DNA of 64,000 nucleotides from CALKWS01 sp051020515. Its GTDB lineage: Bacteria > Actinomycetota > Actinomycetes > Actinomycetales > Beutenbergiaceae. The notes beneath the pieces are model-generated. The model searched no databases. It worked only from the letters and a program-made list of their open reading frames with translations, and was not told where the DNA came from. The stretch lies in NCBI RefSeq assembly GCF_051020515.1, contig NZ_CP194857.1, forward strand, positions 1,798,001 to 1,862,000, in the 5' to 3' direction. Positions 27,009-35,010 of this stretch are shown here, in pieces. The position numbers were made by a program, and so were the translations under genes. How positions within the stretch are numbered: the first letter of the stretch is position 1; the number at the start of each line of letters is the position of its first letter.

Positions 27009-28210
27009 CCTACGTCGCACTCGCAGGTGCCGGCCCCGACTTCGAGCACACCTTCGCCGAGGCCACCGGCGGCGCCTACCTGTCCATGCCCGGACCATTC
27101 ACCACCGATCCCGCTTCGTTACTCACCCACGTCAATGGCGCCGGGTACCCGGAGGTGCTCGTGCTGGACTCCACGGCCGATCCGGACGCCGCGCTCACCC
27201 TCGCGGACCGGTTCACCGTGCAGCGCCCAGGGACCGTGGTACTGCTGGCCAGTGACCGGTCAGACGAGGTCGGGCTGCGCGCGATGCGTGCCGGGGTGCG
27301 CGACATCATCCCGACCACGGCCGACGCCACCGAGATCCGGCACGCCCTGGACGCCGCGGTGACCACCGCGAACCGGCTCTCGACCAGCGCGGTGAGCGCC
27401 CAGCCGGGGGAGGGCGCGGCCGGCCGCAAGGCCCGCCTCGTCACAGTCGTCTCCTCCAAGGGCGGGGTGGGCAAGACCACGGTCGCGACCAACCTCGCTG
27501 TCGCGCTGGCGCGCACGATGCCGCACTCGACGGTGCTGGTGGACCTGGACCTGCAGTTCGGGGACGTGGCCACCGCGTTGAGCCTGACCCCGGACTACGC
27601 CCTTCCCGATGCGCTGCCCAGCGTCGCCAACGGCGACACCATCGCACTGAAGACGTACCTGACCCTGCACGCCGACACCGGACTGTACGTGCTCCCGGCA
27701 CCGGAACACCCGGCCGCCGCCGACGCCGTCACCAGCGCCCAGATCAGCCAGTTGCTGCAGATGCTGGCCACCGAGTTCGCCCACGTGGTGGTGGACACCT
27801 CCCCGGGCCTGTCCGACTACACCCTCGCAGCGCTGGAGCAGACCACCGACCCGCTGTTGCTCACCGCCCTGAGCGTGCCCTCGGCCCGCGGGATGCGGAA
27901 GGTGATCGACACGCTGTTCCAGTTGCGGATGCTCTCCCAGGGCCATCGCGTCCTGGTCAATTTCGCCGACGCCGGGCACGGGATGTCCGCCGCTGACGTC
28001 GAGGCCACCCTCGGGGTGCCGGTGGGCACGTCGTTACCCACCTCGAAGGCAGCCCCGGCCTCTCTCAACCTCGGTGTACCGCTGATGCAGTCCCGGATCC
28101 GTGACCCCCTGGTCAAGGCGCTGACGCCGGTGGTGGACAGCCTCCTGCCCGACGGCATCACGCTGGACGGGCGGGGCAAGCACCGGGGCGCACGCAGAGG
28201 TGTCCGATGA
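27005..28210 (+). CDS. tadZ: CpaE/TadZ pilus localisation ATPase
   Basis: 401 residues. The N-terminal 120 residues are a degenerate receiver-like domain. A MinD/ParA-type ATPase follows, with deviant Walker A SSKGGVGKTTVATNLA (near 149-164), Walker B-like VLVDLDLQFGDVATAL and VVVDTSPGLSDYTLAAL. TadZ/CpaE proteins place the pilus machine in the cell. It overlaps both neighbours by four bases. Confidence 0.9.
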   Translation: MTYVALAGAGPDFEHTFAEATGGAYLSMPGPFTTDPASLLTHVNGAGYPEVLVLDSTADPDAALTLADRFTVQRPGTVVLLASDRSDEVGLRAMRAGVRDIIPTTADATEIRHALDAAVTTANRLSTSAVSAQPGEGAAGRKARLVTVVSSKGGVGKTTVATNLAVALARTMPHSTVLVDLDLQFGDVATALSLTPDYALPDALPSVANGDTIALKTYLTLHADTGLYVLPAPEHPAAADAVTSAQISQLLQMLATEFAHVVVDTSPGLSDYTLAALEQTTDPLLLTALSVPSARGMRKVIDTLFQLRMLSQGHRVLVNFADAGHGMSAADVEATLGVPVGTSLPTSKAAPASLNLGVPLMQSRIRDPLVKALTPVVDSLLPDGITLDGRGKHRGARRGVR

Positions 28211-29730
28211 GACTGTCCGAACGACTGCGCGCCGCCCAGGGCCACCCCGCGACCGGGCCGGACGTCGCACCGGCGGAGCCGGCCACTGCCGTGAACGACA
28301 CACCGGCACCGGCCGGGGAGAGCGCACCCGTATCGGCAACGGTCGCGGCTCCCCCGGCGCCGGGGGGGACCAGCGGTGCCGCCACGTCACGGTCGAACCC
28401 GAAGCGGACGGCGGCCATCGCGCCGGCCGGGACCGGACCCGCCGACGACGCGGTCCGACGCCTCAAGGACCGGGCGGCGGACACCCTGTTCAAGCGGATC
28501 GGTGCCCGGCTGAACGACCCCTCCCTCGACGAGAGCCAGCTGCACGCCCTGGTGCGCGCTGAACTGCATGAGGTCATCGAGGAATCCGCCATCCCGCTGT
28601 CCGGCACGGAACGCGCGCGGCTGACCACCGAGGTCCAGGACGACGTGCTCGGCTACGGCCCGCTGCAGCGTCTTCTCGATGATCCCGAGGTCACCGAGGT
28701 GATGGTCAACGGCCCGGACATGATCTACACCGAGAAGAGCGGGCGGCTGCAGCGAGCGAACGGTCGGTTCGCGTCCGAGCAGCACCTGCGGCGCGTGATC
28801 GAACGGATCGTCTCGAGGGTGGGACGACGGATCGACGAGTCCGCACCGATGGTCGACGCCCGCCTTCCCGACGGTTCGCGCGTCAACGCCGTCATCCCGC
28901 CGCTGGCCTTCAACGGCTCGTCGCTGACGATCCGCAAGTTCAGCAAGGATCCGTTCAAGGTCCAGGACCTGATCCGGTTCGGCACGCTCACCCCGGAGAT
29001 GGCCGAACTGCTGCAAGCCTGCGTGCAGGCCCGGCTGAACGTGATCATCTCCGGGGGTACCGGCACCGGCAAGACCACCCTGCTGAACGTGCTGTCCTCC
29101 TTCATCCCCGACGGCGAACGCATCGTCACCATCGAGGACGCCGTCGAACTGCAACTGCAACAGGAGCACCTGGTCCGCCTGGAGGCCCGCCCACCCAACA
29201 TCGAGGGCAAGGGCGAGGTCACGATCCGCGACCTGGTCCGCAACTCACTGCGGATGCGGCCCGACCGCATCGTGGTCGGTGAGGTCCGCGGCGGGGAGAG
29301 CCTCGACATGCTCCAGGCGATGAACACCGGGCACGACGGGTCCTTGTCCACCGTGCACGCCAACTCCCCTCGCGATGCGATCTCCCGGCTCGAGACCCTG
29401 GTGCTGATGGCCGGGATGGACCTGCCGCTGCGCGCGATCCGGGAACAGGTCTCCTCCGCGGTGGACCTGTTCATCCAGCTGACCCGCCTGCGCGATGGCA
29501 CCCGGCGGATCACGGGCGTCACCGAGGTGCACGGGATGGAGGGCCAGACCGTGACGCTCCAGGACGTCTTCACGTTCGACTACTCCGCGGGGGTGGATGC
29601 CAACGGCCGCTTCCTCGGTAAACCGATCCCGACCGGGATCCGGCCGCGGTTCACCGACAAGCTCGCCGAACAGGGCATCTCGCTGTCACCGCGAGTCTTC
29701 GCCAAGCCCGAGGGTGGGTTCGCCCGATGA
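28207..29730 (+). CDS. tadA: TadA/CpaF secretion ATPase
   Basis: 507 residues. The first ~85 are a disordered Ala/Pro/Thr linker; then comes the VirB11/CpaF ATPase with Walker A SGGTGTGKTTLLN, Asp box IVTIEDAVELQL, Walker B RPDRIVVGEVRGGESLDML and His box HDGSLSTVHANSP. It drives assembly of the Flp pilus from the cytoplasmic face with TadB and TadC. ATGA overlaps on both sides. Confidence 0.95.
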   Translation: MRLSERLRAAQGHPATGPDVAPAEPATAVNDTPAPAGESAPVSATVAAPPAPGGTSGAATSRSNPKRTAAIAPAGTGPADDAVRRLKDRAADTLFKRIGARLNDPSLDESQLHALVRAELHEVIEESAIPLSGTERARLTTEVQDDVLGYGPLQRLLDDPEVTEVMVNGPDMIYTEKSGRLQRANGRFASEQHLRRVIERIVSRVGRRIDESAPMVDARLPDGSRVNAVIPPLAFNGSSLTIRKFSKDPFKVQDLIRFGTLTPEMAELLQACVQARLNVIISGGTGTGKTTLLNVLSSFIPDGERIVTIEDAVELQLQQEHLVRLEARPPNIEGKGEVTIRDLVRNSLRMRPDRIVVGEVRGGESLDMLQAMNTGHDGSLSTVHANSPRDAISRLETLVLMAGMDLPLRAIREQVSSAVDLFIQLTRLRDGTRRITGVTEVHGMEGQTVTLQDVFTFDYSAGVDANGRFLGKPIPTGIRPRFTDKLAEQGISLSPRVFAKPEGGFAR

Positions 29731-30683
29731 TGGCGGTCCTCGCTGCCGACCCGGCGCTGAGCGCAGCCGTGATCGCTACCGCAGCCGCCGCCGGTATCGC
29801 CGGCTACCTGCTCCTCGGCCCCCGGCCCGTGCGCATCCCGGTGGAGCGGCGCCGACCCGACCGGGGACCCGAACCGAGCGCGTTACAGCGCGCCGCGGCG
29901 GTGGCCACGGCGACGGTGGATCGGGTGATGCGCCGCCGGGGCACCCCCGCGGGAGCCTCCCCGCTCGAACTGGCCGCGATCAAGATGCGCCCACAGGACT
30001 TCTTCTTCCTCGTCCTGGTCGGATCCTTGGTCGGCATCGCGGCAGGAGCCGTGCTGGGAGCACACCCCCTCGTCGTCGTCCTCCTCGCCGGTGCGGCGCC
30101 CATCGGCGCCAAACTCGGTGTGAGCAGGCGGATCGCCAAGCGGCAGAAGATGTTCGCCGCCCAACTCGATGACTCGCTGCAGCTGATGGCCTCGAACCTG
30201 CGGGCCGGGCACAGCCTGCCGCAGGCGCTGGCCTCGGTGGCCGGGGAGGCGGACAGCCCCACCTCGGAGGAGTTCGCCCGGGTGGTCAACGAGACCCGGG
30301 TCGGCCGGGACCTGGGCGATGCGCTGGGGTTGACCGCCGCCCGGATGGCCAGCGATGACTTCACCTGGATCACCCAGGCCATCGCCATCAACCGGGAGGT
30401 GGGAGGCAACCTTGCCGAGGTCCTCGACGGGGTGGCCGACACCATCCGCCAGCGCAATGAGATCCGTCGTCAGGTGGCCACCCTGAGCGCTGAGGGCCGG
30501 TTGTCCGCGCTGGTGCTGATGGTGCTGCCGTTCGGGGTGGGGGGCTTTCTGCTCCTGACCAACCCCGCGTATCTGGCGCCGTTCATCGAGAGCCTGCTCG
30601 GCTACGGGTTGCTGGCGGTCGGGGCGATCATGCTGACGGTCGGCGGGTTGTGGCTGAAGAAGGTCGTGGAGATCGAGTTCTGA
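29727..30683 (+). CDS. tadB: TadB platform protein
   Basis: 318 residues. An N-terminal helix, two mid-protein helices and C-terminal helices flank a T2SSF (GspF-like) cytoplasmic domain containing LDDSLQLMASNLRAGHSLPQALASVAGE and INREVGGNLAEVLDGVADTIRQRNEIRRQV. It forms the inner-membrane platform for TadA. One base separates it from tadC. Confidence 0.93.
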   Translation: MMAVLAADPALSAAVIATAAAAGIAGYLLLGPRPVRIPVERRRPDRGPEPSALQRAAAVATATVDRVMRRRGTPAGASPLELAAIKMRPQDFFFLVLVGSLVGIAAGAVLGAHPLVVVLLAGAAPIGAKLGVSRRIAKRQKMFAAQLDDSLQLMASNLRAGHSLPQALASVAGEADSPTSEEFARVVNETRVGRDLGDALGLTAARMASDDFTWITQAIAINREVGGNLAEVLDGVADTIRQRNEIRRQVATLSAEGRLSALVLMVLPFGVGGFLLLTNPAYLAPFIESLLGYGLLAVGAIMLTVGGLWLKKVVEIEF

Positions 30684-30684
30684 T

Positions 30685-31584
30685 ATGGCCCCGATCATGA
30701 TCGCAGCCGTCCTCGCCGCCCTTGCCGTGGCCATCGGCGCCTGGACCGCCTGGAGCGCACTGGACCCCGACCGCCGCCGGGTGCAGGCCAACCTGAACCG
30801 GCCCGGTGCCGCACTCGTGCAGCCCGCGGAGGACCCGGAGGCAGACGAGCGCAGCGACGGCGTGCTCCCTAGACTCGCGCGCCGGCTCACCCCGGGGCTG
30901 ATCGCCGATGTGCTGGAGCGACAGCACGCCCTGGGTGGCCGCCCCCCGGCCTGGCCGATGGACAGGCTGCTCACGTTGAAGTTGCTCTGGGTGCCGCTGG
31001 GCACGGCACTCAGTGTCCTGATCCTCTTGGCCGATGCACCCCCGTTCTTCGGGCTGATGTGGGTGTTCGCGACCGTGGTGGTCTACTTCCTGCCCGAGTT
31101 GCTGCTGAACAGCCAGGGCCAGAAACGCAACGAGAAGATCCAACTGGAACTGGCCGATACCCTCGACCAGATGACGATCGCGGTGGAAGCCGGTCTCGGG
31201 TTCGACTCGGCGATGGCCCGTGCCGCCCAGAACGGTAACGGACCACTTGCCGCCGAACTCGCCCGGACGCTGCAGGACATCCAGGTGGGCCGTTCGCGGC
31301 GGCAGGCCTTCGAGGCGCTGACCACCCGCACCACCGTGGTGGACCTGCGCCGGTTCGTCCGTGCCGTCGTCCAGGCCGACGCCTATGGAATCTCGATCGC
31401 CGACGTGTTGCGCACCCAAGCCGACGAGATGCGGCTGAAGCGACGCCAGCGGGCCGAGGAGAAGGCCCAGAAGCTCCCGGTGAAGGTGCTCGCTCCGCTG
31501 ATGCTGTGCATCCTGCCGGTGCTGTTCATCGTGGTGATGGGGCCGGCGGTGATGAGCATGGTCGCGGCTTTCAGCGGTATGTGA
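30685..31584 (+). CDS. tadC: TadC platform protein
   Basis: 299 residues. Membrane helices surround a T2SSF domain with LADTLDQMTIAVEAGLGFDSAMARAA and ADAYGISIADVLRTQADEMRLKRRQRAEEKAQKLPVK, typical of the TadB/TadC pair. It is the platform partner of TadB. Confidence 0.93.
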   Translation: MAPIMIAAVLAALAVAIGAWTAWSALDPDRRRVQANLNRPGAALVQPAEDPEADERSDGVLPRLARRLTPGLIADVLERQHALGGRPPAWPMDRLLTLKLLWVPLGTALSVLILLADAPPFFGLMWVFATVVVYFLPELLLNSQGQKRNEKIQLELADTLDQMTIAVEAGLGFDSAMARAAQNGNGPLAAELARTLQDIQVGRSRRQAFEALTTRTTVVDLRRFVRAVVQADAYGISIADVLRTQADEMRLKRRQRAEEKAQKLPVKVLAPLMLCILPVLFIVVMGPAVMSMVAAFSGM

Positions 31585-31587
31585 GGC

Positions 31588-32220
31588 ATGACAGGACCGA
31601 TGCTGGCGGGCCTGACCGCCGTCGTGGCTGCAGCGGTGGCGTGGCTGCTCACCAGCCAGGTCGCGGCGGTGACACCCAGGGAGTCCGGGTGGTTGCGCTC
31701 CCGGGCACACGTCCCGTTGGCCGCCGCCGGGGGAGCGGGGGCCGCACTGCTTGCCGATGGGTGGGCCGAACTGGTGGGGTTCGCAGCGGCGGCGGTGGGC
31801 TGTGCGCTGCTGTCCGTCATCGACCTGGCGGTGCGCCGGCTGCCGGACCGGGTTGTGGGGGCGACCCTGCTCGGCCTGGTGCTGCCCCTGGTCCTGGAAG
31901 CGGGGATCAGCGGTGCGTGGGCCGATCTGGGGCGAGCCGGCCTGGGCGCCCTGGCCCTGGTGGCCGGGTACTTCGTGCTGGCCTTCATCGCGCCCTCGGG
32001 GCTGGGGTTGGGGGATGTGAAGTTCGCTGCGGTGATCGGTGCCTTCCTGGGCTGGTTCGGGTGGTGGCAGGTCGGCGCGGGCACGCTGCTGGCGTTCCTC
32101 ATCAACGCTCTCGTGGCGACCGTGGTGCTGGTCAGCCGGCGGGGGTCGCGACGTTCGCAGATCCCGTTCGGGCCGGCCATGATGGCCGGGGCGGTCGCCG
32201 CGGTGCTCCTGGCCGGTTGA
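31588..32220 (+). CDS. tadV: Type IV prepilin peptidase (A24 family, TadV/CpaA)
   Basis: 210 residues with about six helices. The two catalytic aspartates are visible: Asp79 in SVIDLAVRRLPDRV and Asp143 in the GxGD motif GLGLGDVKFAAVIG. It cleaves Flp, and probably TadE, after the conserved glycine. It lacks the N-terminal methyltransferase domain of PilD, as usual for CpaA/TadV. Last gene of the tad operon; no clear terminator follows. Confidence 0.92.
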   Translation: MTGPMLAGLTAVVAAAVAWLLTSQVAAVTPRESGWLRSRAHVPLAAAGGAGAALLADGWAELVGFAAAAVGCALLSVIDLAVRRLPDRVVGATLLGLVLPLVLEAGISGAWADLGRAGLGALALVAGYFVLAFIAPSGLGLGDVKFAAVIGAFLGWFGWWQVGAGTLLAFLINALVATVVLVSRRGSRRSQIPFGPAMMAGAVAAVLLAG

Positions 32221-32272
32221 GACGGCCGACCGAACTGCGACTGGGGTCCGAGTCCTTTCCTGGTGCGACCGA

Positions 32273-32557
32273 TCAAGGTGCGGCCGCGGTGATGACGTAG
32301 GTGATGAAGATGAGGAGGCCGGCCGACAAACCCAGGATCGCGCCGGCGATCGCCTGGATGGGGTTGGTCCCCGCCCCCTTCTCGACGCGCAGATATCCCA
32401 CGGTCCCCAACACCAGCGAGGTGAGGGCGGCCGGCGCGGCGATGAAATCCCCCGCGACCGGGATCAAGGCGGTGACGACGGCAACCACACCCAGCTGCAG
32501 GGCGAACCGGCCGATGCCATTGCGTGGCCCGGGAGCTACCGCCGAATCGTTCGGCAT
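32273..32557 (-). CDS. Small membrane protein, DUF4190-like
   Basis: 94 residues: a short polar N-terminus then two or three helices (LGVVAVVTALIPVAGDFIAAPAALTSLVLGTVGYLR and ILGLSAGLLIFITYVITA) in the arrangement seen in DUF4190-type small membrane proteins. The ATG at 32557 has a GGAGG motif upstream; an earlier GTG at 32581 is less likely. It is convergent with the tad locus. Function unknown. Confidence 0.7.
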   Translation of the reverse strand: MPNDSAVAPGPRNGIGRFALQLGVVAVVTALIPVAGDFIAAPAALTSLVLGTVGYLRVEKGAGTNPIQAIAGAILGLSAGLLIFITYVITAAAP

Positions 32558-32658
32558 GGTCCAGACCTCCACCACCTTCACGCAGGGTGACCGTCATTCG
32601 ACCAACGTGCCACCGCTCCCGCTGCTCCACACGAAACCTATACCGATCGGGTCAACTC

Positions 32659-32708
32659 CGCGCCGTAGGTCGCGACGGGGTCCTGGATCCGTCGCGACCT
32701 ACGGCGCG
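32659..32708. repeat. Perfect 20-bp inverted repeat
   Basis: The arm CGCGCCGTAGGTCGCGACGG (32659-32678) is matched exactly by its reverse complement at 32689-32708 around a 10-base loop. It lies between the DUF4190-like gene and the whiB7 operon terminator. No T-run follows on either strand. It may be a strong terminator, an operator or a structured RNA element. Confidence 0.9.
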
Positions 32709-32719
32709 CCTGGAAACGA

Positions 32720-32764
32720 CTTCGGGCCCCCGATCAGCATGATTGCTTGACCAGGGGCCCGAGG
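32720..32764 (-). terminator. Hairpin terminator of the whiB7 operon
   Basis: TCGGGCCCC (32722-32730) pairs with GGGGCCCGA (32754-32762), extendable by flanking pairs, around a 23-base loop. It lies about 37 bases beyond the stop of the 71-residue gene on the minus strand, where a terminator is expected. Confidence 0.6.
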
Positions 32765-32800
32765 CGTTGTGCGGGGCGCTGTCCCGTCCGGGGTCGTCCC

Positions 32801-33016
32801 TCAGAGCCGCAGCCACGCGAAGGAATTCACGTTCAGGGCCCGCTGCTGCTCCAGTTCGACGTCGCGCCGGGCGCGGTGCCGCCGGTGCGCGGCCTCCCGC
32901 GCGATGGTCCTGGCGCGGTCGGTCTCAGCGGCCGGACCGCTCGCCCAGTGAATGAGCGAATGCCCTGCCGAGTACGCGACCCGACGGGGGATCAGGTGCA
33001 ACTGGCTGATAGCCAT
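32801..33016 (-). CDS. Small basic protein downstream of whiB7
   Basis: 71 residues, hydrophilic and very Arg/Ala-rich (AREAAHRRHRARRDVELEQQRA), no membrane helix. The ATG at 33016 has GAGGAG five bases upstream, a good sign that it is translated. It follows whiB7 by 40 bases on the same strand and is probably co-transcribed with it. I do not recognise a family; small Arg-rich proteins of this kind occur in many actinomycetes. Confidence 0.6.
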   Translation of the reverse strand: MAISQLHLIPRRVAYSAGHSLIHWASGPAAETDRARTIAREAAHRRHRARRDVELEQQRALNVNSFAWLRL

Positions 33017-33056
33017 GGGTACTCCTCATTGCTAGTGCTTGGTTCCGCTGCACACC

Positions 33057-33413
33057 TCACGCGGCGGAGGTGGTGCGGTGATTGGAGGTGGCGCTCGGAT
33101 CGTCCTTGCGGGGTCGGCCGCGGCCACGCTTGCGGGCCACGATGGCCCCGTCCACGAGGACCTCACCGCCCCAGACGCCCCAGGGCTCCCGACGTGCCAG
33201 CGCGCCATCGAGGCACTCGGCCTTGAGGGGGCACGCCTGGCACAAAGCCTTGGCTTGCTCGATCTGCTGGGTGTGTTCGGCGAACCACAGGTCGCTGGTG
33301 GTCACGTCCTGACAGGGCAGGTCTACCTGGACCACGGCAACCAGCGGGCCCGCGTCCAGCGGCCAGGTGGTCGACGACCCCGACGGCTGGTCGAGAATCG
33401 ATGTGTACTGCAC
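33057..33413 (-). CDS. whiB7: WhiB7 transcriptional regulator
   Basis: 118 residues. Four cysteines for a 4Fe-4S cluster: Cys34 (LPCQD) and Cys58, Cys61 and Cys67 (CQACPLKAEC). The Wbl turn GVWGG is at 79-83, and the AT-hook RGRGRPRK at 96-103 marks WhiB7 among WhiB proteins. In mycobacteria and streptomycetes WhiB7 binds the primary sigma factor and activates intrinsic antibiotic-resistance genes. The GTG at 33413 has AGGAG six bases upstream; the frame is open further upstream but that part overlaps the leader region. Regulated in cis by a leader ORF and hairpin (33482-33688). Confidence 0.93.
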   Translation of the reverse strand: MQYTSILDQPSGSSTTWPLDAGPLVAVVQVDLPCQDVTTSDLWFAEHTQQIEQAKALCQACPLKAECLDGALARREPWGVWGGEVLVDGAIVARKRGRGRPRKDDPSATSNHRTTSAA

Positions 33414-33481
33414 GAGATGCTCCTGAGCGGTGGTGATGTCTACCGAGCCCGGAGGGTTCCTCCTGCCATCAAGCAGGAAGG

Positions 33482-33510
33482 CCGCGGACCCTGAAGGGAG
33501 GGCTCCGCGG
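33482..33510 (-). promoter_or_regulatory. Attenuator-like hairpin in the whiB7 leader
   Basis: On the minus strand CCGCGGA pairs with TCCGCGG and CCCT with AGGG around a CCCTTC loop, with one bulged G. It lies between the stop of the leader ORF (33533) and the whiB7 start (33413), where ribosome-controlled termination occurs in other whiB7 leaders. A T-containing stretch (CCTTCCTGCTTG) follows. The mechanism is inferred. Confidence 0.6.
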
Positions 33511-33532
33511 CGGATGAGTGCAGTGCTGGTGG

Positions 33533-33688
33533 CTAGCTGCCGGCCGCGAAGCCGCTGGTGGTGACGCCGGTGCCGAATGCGCCATAGGCGGCACCCGGGG
33601 CGCGGTCGCCACGAGGACGCAGATCTGCGCCGGTACGGGCAATGCATGCGCCGGTGTCGAGACCGGTCATGATCTTCATGATGTTCAT
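33533..33688 (-). CDS. whiB7 leader peptide (upstream ORF)
   Basis: 51 codons, starting MNIMKIMTGLDTGACIARTG and ending SGFAAGS. The start is preceded by AAGGAGGTGA, an exact match to the anti-Shine-Dalgarno sequence, eight bases before the ATG, so it is almost certainly translated. It stops 119 bases before the whiB7 start, with the hairpin in between. WhiB7 genes of mycobacteria have translated uORFs that sense ribosome stalling; this has the same layout. The peptide sequence itself resembles nothing I know. Confidence 0.75.
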   Translation of the reverse strand: MNIMKIMTGLDTGACIARTGADLRPRGDRAPGAAYGAFGTGVTTSGFAAGS

Positions 33689-33767
33689 CAGGGTGCTCAC
33701 CTCCTTCAGCGTCGTGGAACCGCGTCGTGCTGGCTAGGCAACGGTCCAGGGGATCAGGAACAGATCG

Positions 33768-33810
33768 AGACTAGAGCGCCGGCCCAGGCGAGCCAAGTCT
33801 TTTTCGAAGA
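33768..33810 (-). promoter_or_regulatory. Probable whiB7 promoter with AT-rich WhiB7 box
   Basis: On the minus strand: TTGGCT (33791-33796), a 17-base spacer, then TAGTCT (33768-33773). Directly upstream of the -35 is an AT-rich stretch, TTCTTCGAAAAAGAC (33797-33811), in otherwise GC-rich DNA. WhiB7-dependent promoters carry an AT-rich motif just upstream of the -35, and WhiB7 activates its own gene, so autoregulation is likely. About 80 bases separate the -10 from the leader ATG. Confidence 0.55.
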
Positions 33811-33981
33811 AGTTCTTCTCGTCCTTCCGTGGCCCGGTTTCGCCTGGTGTATCGCCCGGAAACCTCTTTCCTGCACCCGGGCTATGGCACGGCCACTGCG
33901 CGCCGGTCACGGCTGTCTGCGCGCACCACCCGCCGATGTGGCGTACGGTCGAATACGGGTCCTAGTTCCCTCAGGTATCGA

Positions 33982-34004
33982 CCGGTTCGGTGCCACCGGA
34001 CCGG
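33982..34004 (+). other. Short hairpin upstream of ectD
   Basis: CCGGTTCGGT (33982-33991) pairs with ACCGGACCGG (33995-34004) around a three-base loop, with one G-U pair. It lies 55 bases before the ectD start. It may be part of the ectD leader or a terminator for read-through; nothing else is recognised in 33811-34058. Confidence 0.4.
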
Positions 34005-34058
34005 ACGCTTCTTGCAGGGGCAGGGCTCGATCCCTGAACCCGATGAGAGGAGAGATCC

Positions 34059-34958
34059 GTGACAGCCGTGGCCCAACGCGCCCACGACCTGTACCCAACC
34101 CGCTTGACCGAGGCCGGAGCGCCGGTCCAGCGGAATCACCCCACAGTCTGGGGGTCGGCCGAGGGCGGCCCGTTCGATGACACTGCCCTGCAAGCCCACG
34201 AGGAGCGTGGCTTCTCGATCTTGCAGGATTTCATCACCGCCGAGGAGGTCAAGGGCTACCGCGCCGAGCTGGACCGCCTGGTGAGCGATCAGTCGATCAC
34301 CGGCGATGAGCGCGTGGTGACCGAGAAGGCCTCCGGTGAGGTGCGTTCGATCTTCGAGGTGACCAGCCTCAGCCCGATGATCGACGCGTTGTCCCGCGAC
34401 CCGCGGCTACTTGACCGCGCCCGGCAACTCCTGGGATCGGAGGTCTACCTGCACCAGAGCCGGGTCAACTACATGCCCGGATTCAAGGGCGCCGGCTTCT
34501 ACTGGCACTCCGACTTCGAGACGTGGCACGCCGAGGACGGGATGCCGGCACCGCGGGCGGTGAGTTGCTCGATCGCACTCACCCCCAACTTCCCCTACAA
34601 CGGCGGCCTGATGGTCATGCCCGGCTCCCACAGGGAGTTCGTCCCCAGCGTGGGTGCCACGCCGGAGAACAACCACGCGTCCTCCCTGAAGGAGCAGAAG
34701 ATCGGCGTGCCCAGCACCGGGGCCATCACCGACATGGCCCACCGCTACGGCATCGAGCAGTTCACCGGACCGGCCGGTTCGGCCCTGTGGTTCGATTCGA
34801 ACATCATGCACGGATCGGGCAACAACATCACGCCCTTCCCGCGCTCGAACATCTTCCTGGTGTTCAACAGCGTGGAGAACGCGCTGGTCGAGCCATTCGG
34901 CGCGAGCCGGCCACGGCCCGAGCACATCGCCAGCCGGGACTTCACACCGTTGGCGTGA
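34059..34958 (+). CDS. ectD: Ectoine hydroxylase
   Basis: 299 residues, full length. This Fe(II)/2-oxoglutarate dioxygenase converts ectoine to 5-hydroxyectoine, a protectant against salt, heat and drying. The EctD signature FYWHSDFETWHAEDGMP holds two iron ligands, His150 and Asp152; the third is His251 (SNIMHGSGNN). The GTG start has an AGAGGAGAG ribosome binding site. No ectA, ectB or ectC is adjacent, so ectoine must be made from elsewhere in the genome or imported, possibly by the OpuC-type system at 37824-41426. Confidence 0.95.
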   Translation: MTAVAQRAHDLYPTRLTEAGAPVQRNHPTVWGSAEGGPFDDTALQAHEERGFSILQDFITAEEVKGYRAELDRLVSDQSITGDERVVTEKASGEVRSIFEVTSLSPMIDALSRDPRLLDRARQLLGSEVYLHQSRVNYMPGFKGAGFYWHSDFETWHAEDGMPAPRAVSCSIALTPNFPYNGGLMVMPGSHREFVPSVGATPENNHASSLKEQKIGVPSTGAITDMAHRYGIEQFTGPAGSALWFDSNIMHGSGNNITPFPRSNIFLVFNSVENALVEPFGASRPRPEHIASRDFTPLA

Positions 34959-34965
34959 GCATCCA

Positions 34966-35005
34966 CCCCGGCCCGGCGGGACGGTCTCGCCGCGCTGGGC
35001 CGGGG
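34966..35005. terminator. Bidirectional terminator hairpin between ectD and a VOC gene
   Basis: CCCCGGCCC (34966-34974) pairs with GGGCCGGGG (34997-35005) around a 22-base loop, between two convergent genes. Confidence 0.6.
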
Positions 35006-35010
35006 GCCCT

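Noticed and set aside
33414..33647. N-terminal extension of WhiB7
   Set aside because: The open frame continues upstream but lacks WhiB similarity and overlaps the better-supported leader ORF in another frame; GTG 33413 has a good ribosome binding site.
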